Shown: piece by piece, positions 31,562 through 40,435 of the stretch
How positions within the stretch are numbered: position 1 is the first letter of the stretch
Layout of the letters: the number at the start of each line of letters is the position of its first letter
Source of the DNA: Bacillota bacterium
Lineage (GTDB): Bacteria > Bacillota > UBA994 > UBA5500
Assembly (NCBI GenBank): GCA_023436245.1
Contig: JAEZJZ010000062.1
Span: forward strand, 1 to 46,866
Direction of reading: 5' to 3'
DNA length: 46,866 bases
The notes under the pieces: generated by a model
What the model was told of the DNA's origin: nothing
Database searches by the model: none
What the model saw: the letters and a program-made list of their open reading frames with translations, nothing else
Position numbers and translations under genes: made by a program

Positions 31562-33441
31562 TCCTTGACACCTCCCCGCCTGGCCCCTTCCAAGAAGACC
31601 AAGAGAATGCTGATATCCGCAGGTGACACTCCGGAAATGCGACTGGCCTGCCCCACCGAAACAGGCCTTAGCTGCATCAGTTTCTCCCGCGCCTCCGTCG
31701 AGAGCCCCCCGATCTGTTGGTAGTTCAACCAGTCCGGAATCACCTTCTGCTCCAGCCTCAGGAAACGATCGACACTCTCCTGCTGCTTCTTCAGGTACCC
31801 CTCGTACTTAACCTCGATCTCGGCCCGCTGCTTGCTCCGCTCGGAGTACCCGTCCAAGTCAGATAGAAAAGCCGATAGGGACTCCAAACTGACGCCCGGG
31901 CGCTTCAGCAACTGCTCCAGCGTAGTCGCCTGCGTGAGGACGGATGACCCTTGACTCTCCAACATCAGGTTCAGCTCACCGCTCGGCTGCAAACTCGTCT
32001 GCCGCAACAGCGTCAACAGTCTCGCCCTTTCCTCTGCCTCAGCCCTGAAAGCAGCATATTGCGCTGTTGAGACCAGACCTACAGCGTGACCAACCTTAGT
32101 CAGCCGATCCTCCGCATTATCATGCCGCAGCAACAGCCTGTACTCTGCACGCGATGTCATCATGCGATACGGCTCATCAGTCCCTTTGGTAACTAGATCA
32201 TCGATCAAGACGCCGATATAACTTTCAGAGCGCTTGAGCACAAGCGACTCACGACCCTGCAGAAACAGCCAGGCATTGATCCCCGCCAGCAAACCCTGCC
32301 CGGCCGCTTCTTCATAGCCGGAAGAACCATTGACCTGCCCAGCCGCGAACAGGCCGGAATACGACTTGCACTGCAGCGACAACTCCAACTGGGTGGGCAA
32401 CAGATAGTCATACTCAATGGCGTATCCCGGCCTGACGATTTCCACTTGCTCCAGACCGCGCACCGTGCGCAGGGCCTGCAGTTGCACTTCTTCCGGCATG
32501 CTGGTGGAAAAGCCCTGCACATACATTTCATCGGTGTCCCAACCTTCAGGCTCCACAAAGATCTGATGCCGCTCCTTGTCTGCAAAGCGAACCAGCTTGT
32601 CCTCCAGGGAGGGGCAATAACGCGGCCCCGTACCGTGAATTGCGCCACTGTAGAGGGGCGCCCGCTCTAGATTGGCCCGAAAGACTTGATGCGTCCGCTC
32701 ATTGGTATAGGTTAGCCAGCAAGAGAGCTGCCGGTCTGTGCAGATGGCGCGGTCGGAAAAGCCGTACCCGAGCGGATCTCCCGGCTGTTCCTCCATGGCG
32801 TCAAAGTTGACGGACTTGCGGCTGATGCGCGGGGGAGTGCCAGTCTTGAAGCGACCCAACTGCAGCCCCAGGCTGAGCAAGCTCGCGGATAAGTGGGTGG
32901 CCGGCCGGAGCCCGTTAGGACCGCTCGGATAACTCTGCTCGCCGATAATCACCTTCCCCCGCAGATAAGTGCCTGTGGTGAGTACCACGGCCCTTGCCTC
33001 ATAGAAGGCGCCCGTCTCCGTCTCTACCCCGCGCACCTGCTGGCCATCAACCCGGATCTCCTGAACCATGCCCTGCTTTAAGTGCAGCGATGGCTCAGCC
33101 TGCAACGCCCTGAGCATACGCTGCTGATAGGCCTGCTTATCAGCCTGTGCCCGCAGCGTCTGTACCGCTGGACCCTTGCTGGTGTTCAGCATCCGCATTT
33201 GCACAAAGGTGTCGTCAATTGCCCGACCCATTTCTCCCCCGAGTGCGGCAATCTCCCGCACAATGTGCCCCTTGGCTGGGCCTCCGATAGCCGGATTACA
33301 GGGCAACAGCGCCACGCTGTCCATGTCGACGGTCAGAACCAAGACCTTTGCGCCCAGGCGCGCCACGGCCAAGGCGGCCTCACACCCGGCATGGCCCGCC
33401 CCAATCACCACCACATCATAGCTCCCAGCCAAAAAGCTCAT
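31558..33441 (-). CDS. mnmG: tRNA uridine-34 5-carboxymethylaminomethyl modification enzyme MnmG
   Basis: 627 residues. With MnmE it makes cmnm5U at the wobble position of tRNAs. The FAD site VVVIGAGHAGCEAALA is at the start, GGPAKGHIVREIAALGG and TGTYLRG follow, and the catalytic-region cysteine is in GPRYCPSLEDK. ATG at 33441 has AAGGGGG 9 nt upstream, 16 nt after the mnmE stop; the longer frame from 33468 overlaps mnmE. Confidence 0.96.
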   Translation of the reverse strand: MSFLAGSYDVVVIGAGHAGCEAALAVARLGAKVLVLTVDMDSVALLPCNPAIGGPAKGHIVREIAALGGEMGRAIDDTFVQMRMLNTSKGPAVQTLRAQADKQAYQQRMLRALQAEPSLHLKQGMVQEIRVDGQQVRGVETETGAFYEARAVVLTTGTYLRGKVIIGEQSYPSGPNGLRPATHLSASLLSLGLQLGRFKTGTPPRISRKSVNFDAMEEQPGDPLGYGFSDRAICTDRQLSCWLTYTNERTHQVFRANLERAPLYSGAIHGTGPRYCPSLEDKLVRFADKERHQIFVEPEGWDTDEMYVQGFSTSMPEEVQLQALRTVRGLEQVEIVRPGYAIEYDYLLPTQLELSLQCKSYSGLFAAGQVNGSSGYEEAAGQGLLAGINAWLFLQGRESLVLKRSESYIGVLIDDLVTKGTDEPYRMMTSRAEYRLLLRHDNAEDRLTKVGHAVGLVSTAQYAAFRAEAEERARLLTLLRQTSLQPSGELNLMLESQGSSVLTQATTLEQLLKRPGVSLESLSAFLSDLDGYSERSKQRAEIEVKYEGYLKKQQESVDRFLRLEQKVIPDWLNYQQIGGLSTEAREKLMQLRPVSVGQASRISGVSPADISILLVFLEGARRGGVKE

Positions 33442-33457
33442 CGAGCTGGCCCCCTTA

Positions 33458-34822
33458 TCACTTGCCAATGCAGAACCGTGCGAAGATATCCGCGATCACA
33501 GCCTCATCCGTGGTCTCTCCCAACAGAGCACCCAGGCTGGTCAGGGCCTGATCCAAGTCCACCGACAGCATGTCCTGCGGCAACCCTGAAGCCAGCGTGG
33601 CTCTGGCATCACTGAGCGCACCCAGGGCTTGCCGCAAGGCCTCCTCTTGACGGGCATTCGCCACCAACACGCTGTCCTCCACCGAATCCTGTCCGAGCAC
33701 TCGGGAGACAATCTCGGCGCGCAACTGCTCCAAACCCGTTCCCGTCACCGCAGAAACCGCAAGAGCGTTCGCTTGCAGCGACGGCGGCAGGTCAACCGCG
33801 GGCTTCAGGTCAGCCTTACTCAGGACAATCAGATGCTGCCGATCTCGCGCCAACTCAAGCGCCTGCTGGTCCTCCTCCGCTAAGGGTTGTGCCCGGTCGA
33901 GCACGACCAGCACCAGATCAGCGCACTTCAGAGCGTCTCTGGCGCGCTCAACGCCGATCTTCTCCACCGGATCGTCGGCTACATGCAGACCGGCTGTATC
34001 CATCAGTCTTACGGGAACTCCCCCGAAGGAAACGTATTCCTCCACAATATCTCTGGTGGTGCCGGCAAACTCGGTGACTATCGCCTTCTCACGTCCTACC
34101 AGTGCATTCAGCAATGAAGACTTGCCGACATTCGGCCGTCCCGCAATCACCACCCGAATACCCTCCCGAACCACCCTTCCAGCGAAGCTGGTGGACAGAA
34201 GCTGCTCGACTTGCGCTTGCAACCGCGAGAGCGTATTCTCTATGAACTCAGCAGACAACTCTGGAATATCCTCGTCCGGAAAATCGACTGTCGCCCGCAG
34301 TTGGGACAACAACTCCAGCACCCCCGCCCGGATGCTCCTGACCACGACAGAAAGCTCACCCTCGAGATGGCGCTCAGCTTGTCTAGCAGCAATGCCCGCC
34401 GAAGCCTGAATTAGATCAATCACCGCTTCGGCCTGCACTAAGTCGATCTTTCCGGACATGAAAGCCCGCTCTGTGAACTCTCCCGGCAGGGCCATGCGTG
34501 ATCCCGCTTGCAGCACCCGCCGCAGGACTTCGGCCGTGACCACCAATCCTCCGTGAGCATGAATTTCCACCACATCTTCTCCGGTATAGGTTGCCGGACC
34601 CGGCATGAAAACGGCCAGCACTTGGTCGATGATCACACCGTTTTGATCAACAACATGACCCAAATACAGCTTTCGGCTGGCATACTTGCTCAGCTGGCGG
34701 GCCGGCCTGAACACCTGCCTCAAGATAGACAATGCGTTCACCCCACTGATGCGCACTATGCTGATGCCGCCCTCCCCGCGAGGAGTTGCCACGGCGGCGA
34801 TTGTCTCCAGTTGATCAGACAC
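33458..34822 (-). CDS. mnmE: tRNA modification GTPase MnmE
   Basis: 454 residues. N-terminal formyl-folate-binding domain (TIAAVATPRGEGGISIVRISG), a helical domain and an inserted G domain: G1 GRPNVGKSS near residue 220, G3 DTAGL, and G4 as SKAD in place of NKxD. The conserved C-terminal CIGK is present. GTG at 34822 has GGAGGGTG 9 nt upstream. Confidence 0.96.
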   Translation of the reverse strand: MSDQLETIAAVATPRGEGGISIVRISGVNALSILRQVFRPARQLSKYASRKLYLGHVVDQNGVIIDQVLAVFMPGPATYTGEDVVEIHAHGGLVVTAEVLRRVLQAGSRMALPGEFTERAFMSGKIDLVQAEAVIDLIQASAGIAARQAERHLEGELSVVVRSIRAGVLELLSQLRATVDFPDEDIPELSAEFIENTLSRLQAQVEQLLSTSFAGRVVREGIRVVIAGRPNVGKSSLLNALVGREKAIVTEFAGTTRDIVEEYVSFGGVPVRLMDTAGLHVADDPVEKIGVERARDALKCADLVLVVLDRAQPLAEEDQQALELARDRQHLIVLSKADLKPAVDLPPSLQANALAVSAVTGTGLEQLRAEIVSRVLGQDSVEDSVLVANARQEEALRQALGALSDARATLASGLPQDMLSVDLDQALTSLGALLGETTDEAVIADIFARFCIGK

Positions 34823-34880
34823 CTGCCTCACCCTCCAACGACCCGATACCAGACCTATTATAACCAACCGCTTGGGCATG

Positions 34881-34905
34881 AAAAAAGCCTGGGATCCACC
34901 CAGGC
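34881..34905 (-). terminator. Terminator of jag
   Basis: GCCTGGG/CCCAGGC stem with a 5-nt loop, followed on the minus strand by six T. Confidence 0.9.
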
Positions 34906-34911
34906 CAAAAC

Positions 34912-35535
34912 TTACTTCAAGGCGATGACTACCTTACGATATGGCTCCTCGCCCTCACTGTAGGTCACAATCTGCTTGTCTGCCTGCAAGGTGCTATGAA
35001 TGATGCGCCGTTCTTGAGCACTCATCGGCTCAAGAATCACTCGCCTGCCTGTGCGCTTTGCCTTCTCTGCCAACCGCTCGGCCAGCTTCTGCAATGCCTC
35101 TTCGCGGCGAGCGCGGTAACCACCAACATCCAGCAAGATTCGGGCGTGTTCCGCAGCATTCCGATTGTAGACTACACTCGCCAGGTACTGCAGTGAGTTC
35201 AGTGTCTGACCATGCTTCCCGATCAAGAGACCCAGGTTCTCGCCATCAATCAGCAACTCGACGTTTTCATCATGTCTTTGCTGGGTAACCGTGATTTCAG
35301 CTCCCATGCGTTGACAAACTCCCTGCAGGAACTGATCGACGATCTGAAACGGGTCAGGCTTTGCTACTACCCTCACGCGAGCAGGGCGACCGCCCAAAAT
35401 GCCGAGGAAACCTTTACTTGGTTCCTCCAGCACAATGATCTCAACCTGATCAGATCCGAGGCCGAGCTCCGCTAGGGCGAGCTCAACCGCTTCTTCAACT
35501 GTCTTGCCTTGCTTTTCCAGGGTTCGTGTCTGCAT
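34912..35535 (-). CDS. jag: RNA-binding protein Jag (KhpB/EloR)
   Basis: 207 residues. The order is Jag_N domain (about 1-50, VEEAVELALAELGL), KH domain with GKHGQTLNSLQYLA near 110, and R3H domain with RRIIHSTLQ near 180. It is an RNA-binding regulator of cell division and elongation in Gram-positives. ATG at 35535 has GGAGGAGA upstream and overlaps the yidC end by 41 nt. It is always next to yidC, as here. Confidence 0.94.
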   Translation of the reverse strand: MQTRTLEKQGKTVEEAVELALAELGLGSDQVEIIVLEEPSKGFLGILGGRPARVRVVAKPDPFQIVDQFLQGVCQRMGAEITVTQQRHDENVELLIDGENLGLLIGKHGQTLNSLQYLASVVYNRNAAEHARILLDVGGYRARREEALQKLAERLAEKAKRTGRRVILEPMSAQERRIIHSTLQADKQIVTYSEGEEPYRKVVIALK

Positions 35536-36208
35536 TAGTCTCCTCCTCAAGCATGCTCCTGCGCGCCATCTGCTGGTTAAAGAAATGGTACTGTCCGATG
35601 GTGAACACGTTTCTTGCCACCCAATAGATGCCGAGAGCGGTAGGATAAGTGATGGTCAGGTAACCGGTCATCACCGGCAGAAAAGTATTCATTGTGCGAG
35701 TGGTTGAATCCTGCTGCCCCGAACTGATCTGGCGTTGCTGCATCACTGTGGTCACCACGGACAGAATTGGGAGAATCAAATAACCAAAGTTCTGTCCAAC
35801 CAGTGACCAGAAGCTGTGGTCTGCGTTCGGCAGCGTCAGGTTCAGACCGAGAAAAGTGGGGCTGGCATCAAAAGCTCCTGGTAGGCGCAGGACACCAAAC
35901 ATGGCAATGAACACGGGGAACTGAATCAGGATCGGCAAGCACCCGGAGGCCGGGTTAATCTTGTGTTCCTGCCATAACTTCATGATCTCCTCATTCTGCT
36001 TGGTCGGATCCTTGTACTGTTTCTTGATCGCTTCCATCTTAGGGTTAATCAGCTTCATCTTGTAAGAGAAGCTCATCTGCTTGGCATTCAACGGATAGGT
36101 GATCAAAATAATCAGAAACGCCATCACAATAATCGCCAGACCATAGCTGCCTGTTGCTCCTGCGATACTATCCAAGGTGGTCTTGAATATGTTGGTTAGA
36201 ACCTGCAA
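35495..36208 (-). CDS. yidC: Membrane protein insertase YidC (Oxa1/SpoIIIJ family)
   Basis: 237 residues. Inserts membrane proteins with or without Sec. The first conserved segment is at about 22-40, the cytoplasmic hairpin (MKLINPKMEAIKKQYKDP) follows, and CLPILIQFPVFIAMFGVLR precedes the last segments. No signal peptide or lipobox is visible. The groove arginine of SpoIIIJ, expected five residues before the PL at 39-40, is I34, and no charged residue occurs in that segment. TTG at 36208 has GGAGG 7 nt upstream. Confidence 0.93.
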   Translation of the reverse strand: MQVLTNIFKTTLDSIAGATGSYGLAIIVMAFLIILITYPLNAKQMSFSYKMKLINPKMEAIKKQYKDPTKQNEEIMKLWQEHKINPASGCLPILIQFPVFIAMFGVLRLPGAFDASPTFLGLNLTLPNADHSFWSLVGQNFGYLILPILSVVTTVMQQRQISSGQQDSTTRTMNTFLPVMTGYLTITYPTALGIYWVARNVFTIGQYHFFNQQMARRSMLEEETNADTNPGKARQDS

Positions 36209-36228
36209 ACAATCCCCTCCTCGCTCTC

Positions 36229-36459
36229 TTATCTTAAAGGATCATAACCGCCAGGACTCCAGGGATGACAACGAGCTATCCGACGGAAGCCGAGCCACAA
36301 ACCCTTAGTCAACCCATACTTACGCAAGGCTTGTACGGTATATTCGGAGCATGTGGGGCGAAACCGGCACCGTGGGCCAAGCAAAGGCGAAATCAGGCGC
36401 TGATAGACGCGTATAAGTGCGACGGCTGAGTCTGCCAACAGTCGACTAACCCTTTGCAT
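36229..36459 (-). CDS. yidD: Membrane protein insertion efficiency factor YidD
   Basis: 76 residues. The conserved CRFRPTCSEYTVQAL and CHPWSPGGYDPL mark the family. It aids YidC-dependent insertion at the membrane face. ATG at 36459; overlaps rnpA by 14 nt. Confidence 0.95.
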   Translation of the reverse strand: MQRVSRLLADSAVALIRVYQRLISPLLGPRCRFRPTCSEYTVQALRKYGLTKGLWLGFRRIARCHPWSPGGYDPLR

Positions 36460-36793
36460 TGGAGAGAAGACCTGCCCGCTTCATCAGTCGGGATAAGGAC
36501 GACAGAATCTGCCCGTACTTGGCATCCTTTGCCGCCACCCTGACGATGATGACCATATGATATCCACATTCAATCTGCGGCCGCAACTCTCGGAAGGACT
36601 CTTTGACCAGCCGCTTCAGACGATTCCGTCCGACACTGCCACGAGACACTTTCTTGCTGACCGATATGCCTAGTTTCAGTTCGCCAGAACGAGACAACAA
36701 GTAGAGTACAAGCATCCGATCAGCCACCGATTTGCCCGTACCATATACGCTGCGAAAGTCGGAGCCTTTGGTCAGGCGTTCCGTTCTGCGCAA
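36446..36793 (-). CDS. rnpA: Ribonuclease P protein component
   Basis: 115 residues. The basic protein partner of RNase P RNA in tRNA 5' processing. The RNR-type motif is present as GRNRLKRLVKESFR, and LGISVSKKVSRGS is conserved. TTG at 36793 has GGAGG 8 nt upstream; the in-frame ATG at 36799 and GTG at 36802 are too close to that site but remain possible. It has its own promoter (36943) and a 150-nt repeat-rich leader, separate from rpmH. Confidence 0.93.
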   Translation of the reverse strand: MRRTERLTKGSDFRSVYGTGKSVADRMLVLYLLSRSGELKLGISVSKKVSRGSVGRNRLKRLVKESFRELRPQIECGYHMVIIVRVAAKDAKYGQILSSLSRLMKRAGLLSNAKG

Positions 36794-36809
36794 CCGCATC
36801 ACCTCCGCA

Positions 36810-36914
36810 CCCCAGCAACTCGCAGAGTTGCGATCTCAATAAAGTGATTCTTGCCCGCAAGAATCGGCTTGTACCCCCAGCAACTCGCAGAGTTGCTCTG
36901 CAGAGCTGCGATCT
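36810..36914 (-). repeat. Duplicated hairpin segment in the rnpA leader
   Basis: CCCCAGCAACTCGCAGAG (then TTGC) occurs at 36810-36831 and 36875-36896. Each holds the stem GCAACTC/GAGTTGC (36815-36831 and 36880-36896). Both are followed by GATCT, in the second copy after a 13-nt insertion. Between them GATTCTTGC/GCAAGAATC (36846-36865) is a 9-bp stem with a 2-nt loop. All lie between the rnpA promoter and its start. Function unknown. Confidence 0.75.
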
Positions 36915-36942
36915 AACCATAGTACTGCCACACCCATAGCAA

Positions 36943-36948
36943 ATTATA
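36943..36948 (-). promoter_or_regulatory. Promoter -10 for rnpA
   Basis: Minus-strand TGGTATAAT, an extended -10 box. No clear -35 is visible. Confidence 0.55.
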
Positions 36949-37046
36949 CCACAAAACGCGACAGACGATGGGCCGGCGTCAGCATGCCGACACAATAGAG
37001 ATTCGGCGTTGCCTCCCTGCTAATCCTTGGATGCAACGCCGATTTC

Positions 37047-37075
37047 TCAAAAAAAGACCACGAAGCCGCGGTCTT
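37047..37075 (-). terminator. Terminator of rpmH
   Basis: AAGACCGCG pairs with CGTGGTCTT (one G-T wobble) around a 4-nt loop, followed by a run of T on the minus strand. It begins within the rpmH stop codon. It separates rpmH from rnpA. Confidence 0.85.
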
Positions 37076-37208
37076 AAGCTGACAACACCTTTCTTCCTTT
37101 TGCGCGCCTTGCCTTCAAGACCTTGCGCCCATTGGCAGTGCTCATCCGCAAACGAAAACCGTGTACCTTCTTGCGCACGCGGTTATTCGGCTGAAAAGTC
37201 CGCTTCAT
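37074..37208 (-). CDS. rpmH: 50S ribosomal protein L34
   Basis: A 44-residue basic protein beginning MKRTFQPNNRVRKKVHGFRL, with the family sequence MSTANGRKVLKARRAKGRK at the C-terminal side. Component of the large ribosomal subunit. Ribosome site GAAAGGGGTG. A strong promoter lies upstream at 37249-37277. It is the leftmost gene of the origin intergenic region. Confidence 0.98.
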   Translation of the reverse strand: MKRTFQPNNRVRKKVHGFRLRMSTANGRKVLKARRAKGRKVLSA

Positions 37209-37248
37209 CTTTCACACCCCTTTCCATGAAGCATGCAGTATCCAGCAC

Positions 37249-37277
37249 ATTATAGCAGACGTGTCCGCAACTATCAA
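37249..37277 (-). promoter_or_regulatory. rpmH promoter
   Basis: Minus strand TTGATA (37272-37277), 17-nt spacer, TATAAT (37249-37254) with TGC before it. A near-consensus sigma-A promoter. Confidence 0.85.
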
Positions 37278-37304
37278 CTGCATCAGGTATCGCAGCCCAC
37301 AGCC

Positions 37305-37645
37305 TGTGGACAACCTTACGCGGCCTGTGCAAAACTCCATAATTCCGTCCACAGTCTGTGAAAAACTGACCCACAGGCCTGTTAATTGACATAATGCGAC
37401 CAAGCAACCAGTCACTATTGGCGAAAAGTGTCGGCACTCCATGGCTTGCATGAGTGCCATGCCCTGAGCCATTACGTCAAATAGGTCGATAGTTATCCAC
37501 AGGCTGTGGACATAGCTGTGGAAAACGCCATCGAACATGCTATCGCTGGATGCAGATCAAGCACTGACACTGTGCTTATCTGCTAAAATCGCGTTATCCA
37601 CAACTTTTGTGGATGAAATGTGGATAAAGAATGGAGTTATTCACA
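37305..37645. other. oriC, part upstream of dnaA
   Basis: This 515-bp gap (37209-37723) contains no gene. DnaA boxes: perfect TTATCCACA at 37493-37501, 37594-37602 and (reverse) 37619-37627. One- or two-mismatch boxes are at 37305, 37505, 37517, 37608 and 37637. The dense cluster 37493-37645 probably loads DnaA. The boxes also lie in the dnaA promoter region and may autoregulate dnaA. Confidence 0.9.
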
Positions 37646-37723
37646 AATAACCTGTCGAATGTGGTAGGATTTATGGTGCATCCTGTTGAAAAGTGTCCTA
37701 CAGCTAGTTAAGGGGGTTGCGGA

Positions 37724-39073
37724 ATGGCTGCGAAATGGCAGTTAGATGATATATGGAAGAAGACTCTGGCCGAAATCGAACAGCAACTGAGTAAGCCGAG
37801 CTTCGAAACCTGGATTCTCTCCGCAGAGCCAGTCAGTCTACATCAGAATGTGCTGATATTGCGCGCTGCCAATATCTTTAACCGCAATTGGTTACAGAAC
37901 AACTATGCTAACCTGATTATCGAAAGCCTGAACAAGGTGGCCGGGCAGCCAATGAACGTCAGGTTCGTGCTGCCTAACGAGGATTTCTCGGCAGCCATGG
38001 AGGAAATTGACCTCCCGGCCGAAAAGAGTGCGGATGAAAGCCCCAACTCATTCCTCAACCCGAAATACACCTTCAACTCCTTCGTGATCGGCGAGAGCAA
38101 TCGGTTTGCTCATGCCGCTTCCCTGGCCGTGGCGGAAGCGCCTGCCCGGGCCTATAACCCGCTGTTCATCTACGGCGGCGTGGGTTTGGGGAAGACACAC
38201 CTGATGCACGCCATTGGCCATTATGCGTTGGAGTATTATCCGCAGTTGCGGGTGGTCTACATCTCCTGCGAGAAGTTCACCAATGACTTCATCAACTCAA
38301 TTCAGTACAAGCGCACTGATGAGTTCAGAAACCGCTACCGCAATGTCGATATTCTCATGGTTGACGACATTCAGTTTCTTGCCGGTAAGGAATCAACTCA
38401 AGAAGAATTCTTTCATACCTTCAACGCCTTGCACGAGGCAAGCAAACAGATCATTCTCAGCAGTGACCGCCCGCCACGGGAGATCTCTACTCTGGAGGAC
38501 AGACTGCGTTCACGCTTTGAATGGGGACTGATCACCGATATTGGGCAACCAGATCTGGAAACAAGGGCTGCCATTCTGCGCAAGAAGTCTGAGTCTGAGA
38601 ACCTGAGAGTGTCAAATGATGTGCTGCTCTACTTGGCCAACCGCATCAACAGCAACATTCGCGAGCTAGAGGGAGCGCTGATACGCATCAACGCCTACGC
38701 CTCTTTTGCCGGTCGTTCCATCAGCGTGGAACTTGTGGACGAAGTACTTAAAGATGTGCTTCCAAACCAAAGGCAGCGGCAGATTACCATAGAGGATATT
38801 CAGGTGACAGTGGCCCAGCATTTTGGCCTGCGCACAGAGGAAATGAAGGCCAAGAAGAGAACCAAGGCTGTGGCTTTCCCCAGGCAAATTGCCATGTATC
38901 TCTGCCGTAAGCTGACGGACTACTCACTACCGAAGATTGGTGAGGAGTTTGGAGGGCGGGACCACACCACTGTACTTCATGCCTGTGACAAGATTGATAC
39001 TGACATGAAGGAAAGTGCTGAACTAGCAGGAACAATCAAGTCGCTGGGCGAGGCGTTGCGAAAAAGAAAATGA
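37724..39073 (+). CDS. dnaA: Chromosomal replication initiator DnaA
   Basis: 449 residues. Domain I (1-85), a short linker, then the AAA+ domain with Walker A GGVGLGKTH (151-159) and Walker B ILMVDDIQF, and domain IV with the DnaA-box signature GGRDHTTVLHACDKI. ATP-DnaA opens the origin and recruits the replisome. ATG at 37724 follows AAGGGGG. Boxes on both sides suggest autoregulation. Confidence 0.98.
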   Translation: MAAKWQLDDIWKKTLAEIEQQLSKPSFETWILSAEPVSLHQNVLILRAANIFNRNWLQNNYANLIIESLNKVAGQPMNVRFVLPNEDFSAAMEEIDLPAEKSADESPNSFLNPKYTFNSFVIGESNRFAHAASLAVAEAPARAYNPLFIYGGVGLGKTHLMHAIGHYALEYYPQLRVVYISCEKFTNDFINSIQYKRTDEFRNRYRNVDILMVDDIQFLAGKESTQEEFFHTFNALHEASKQIILSSDRPPREISTLEDRLRSRFEWGLITDIGQPDLETRAAILRKKSESENLRVSNDVLLYLANRINSNIRELEGALIRINAYASFAGRSISVELVDEVLKDVLPNQRQRQITIEDIQVTVAQHFGLRTEEMKAKKRTKAVAFPRQIAMYLCRKLTDYSLPKIGEEFGGRDHTTVLHACDKIDTDMKESAELAGTIKSLGEALRKRK

Positions 39074-39075
39074 CT

Positions 39076-39239
39076 TGTGGATATCATTGTGGATTAAATC
39101 AGCCCTTATCCACAGCAAACTCACCCTGTAGCTTCTTCTCTCTTGACTGTTGATGATGTGTACAATTGGTGCTTGTCCTCCACAGTTGCTCAACAGCCAC
39201 CAAGACTTTGGTCATCGCGGTTTGAGACCGTTATCCACA
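39076..39239. other. oriC, part between dnaA and dnaN
   Basis: Boxes at 39076 (TGTGGATAT), 39088 (TGTGGATTA), perfect TTATCCACA at 39106-39114 and 39231-39239. AT-rich sequence after the last box (39240-39300, including TATTAAGTC) is a candidate unwinding region. No gene occurs between 39074 and 39325. Confidence 0.85.
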
Positions 39240-39325
39240 AACTCACAGCTACTACGACTATTAAGTCTAATCCTATTAACTTATGCACCTGATTCTTGCC
39301 ATATACCAAACCGGAGGGATAAAAT

Positions 39326-40432
39326 TTGCTTATACAAGTGAATCGAGAGACCCTGTTGGAGAAGCTGCAAAATGTGAGTAGGGTAGTGCCGACCAGGTCG
39401 GTCAATCCGATCCTGTCAGGAGTATTGTTGGTAGCGGATTCTGGACAACTGCAAATCGTTGCTAACGATCTGGAAATCAGCATCAGCGCAAGCTTGCCCT
39501 GTGTGGTACAAGAACGGGGCGAGGTCGTGATCCCGGCCCGTCTATTGACAGAAGCTGTTCGCCGCAGTCCGGCGGAATCCATTACCATCAATTTTCTCAA
39601 CGAGCGTAACACCGTTCAGTTAGCCAGTGGAACGATGCAAATGGAAATACTCACTCTTCCGGTCGATGAGTTTCCGGAGGGAACGAACTTTGCTGCGGAG
39701 AAAAACTACATTATTCCGCAAACGATGGTCAAGAACATGATTAGGCAGGTCTATTTTGCTATTTCACGTGAGGAACTGAGGCCAATATTGACTGGAGCGC
39801 TCTGGTCGTTCACTGATGGACAACTCCGCATGACTGCACTGGATGGCTATCGTTTGGCCAGTCGGTGGTCACCCATCTCTGGTCTAGCGGATGACGCCAA
39901 TGTTGTGGTTCCGGGGAAGGCATTGCGTGAGTTGCTCCGGCTCTTATCGGACCTGGGGGATGATCTCTCTGTCAAAGTAGGTGGGAGCGCCATTTCCTTT
40001 GACTTCAACGGTATCCATTTGGTCAGTCGCCTCTTGGAGGGGCAGTTCCCCAGAACGGAACAGTTTTTGCCCAAGGCTCATCAAACCAGGGTGCTGTTGC
40101 GCGCGGATGTGCTTATTTCTGCGGTGGAGAGAGCGGCCCTGGTGAGCAAAGAAGGAACAGAAGGCTCAGTTAAACTGGTCATCGACGGCAACAAGTTGTC
40201 TGTCTCTGCTCAATCGATGGATATTGGGAAACACTATGAGGAGATGGAAGTCGATCAAGGCGGAGAGGATCTACAGATCATGTTCAATATTAAGGCCCTG
40301 GGGGAACTGCTGCGGAGTGCCGAAAGCGATGACGTGAGCATTGATTTCCACGGCAGCTTCGGACCAGCCATTCTACGTCCAGCAAACCAGGAGAATTATT
40401 TCGGTCTGTTGATGCCGCTACGGCTCAACTAG
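39326..40432 (+). CDS. dnaN: DNA polymerase III sliding clamp (beta)
   Basis: 368 residues, three clamp domains. The ring holds the polymerase to DNA. The start is TTG at 39326 (MLIQVNRETLLEKLQ) after CGGAGGGAT. Conserved SVNPILSGVLL and the C-terminal GLLMPLRL are present. Second gene of the origin operon. Confidence 0.97.
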   Translation: MLIQVNRETLLEKLQNVSRVVPTRSVNPILSGVLLVADSGQLQIVANDLEISISASLPCVVQERGEVVIPARLLTEAVRRSPAESITINFLNERNTVQLASGTMQMEILTLPVDEFPEGTNFAAEKNYIIPQTMVKNMIRQVYFAISREELRPILTGALWSFTDGQLRMTALDGYRLASRWSPISGLADDANVVVPGKALRELLRLLSDLGDDLSVKVGGSAISFDFNGIHLVSRLLEGQFPRTEQFLPKAHQTRVLLRADVLISAVERAALVSKEGTEGSVKLVIDGNKLSVSAQSMDIGKHYEEMEVDQGGEDLQIMFNIKALGELLRSAESDDVSIDFHGSFGPAILRPANQENYFGLLMPLRLN

Positions 40433-40435
40433 GAG

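Noticed and set aside
36720..36995. Open frame upstream of rnpA
   Set aside because: It covers the repeat-rich leader and promoter, has no ribosome site and no sensible protein.
39759..39774. Partial parS-like sequence TATTTCACGTGAGGAA in dnaN
   Set aside because: Only 12 of 16 positions match and it is not palindromic at the ends, so it is probably coincidence.
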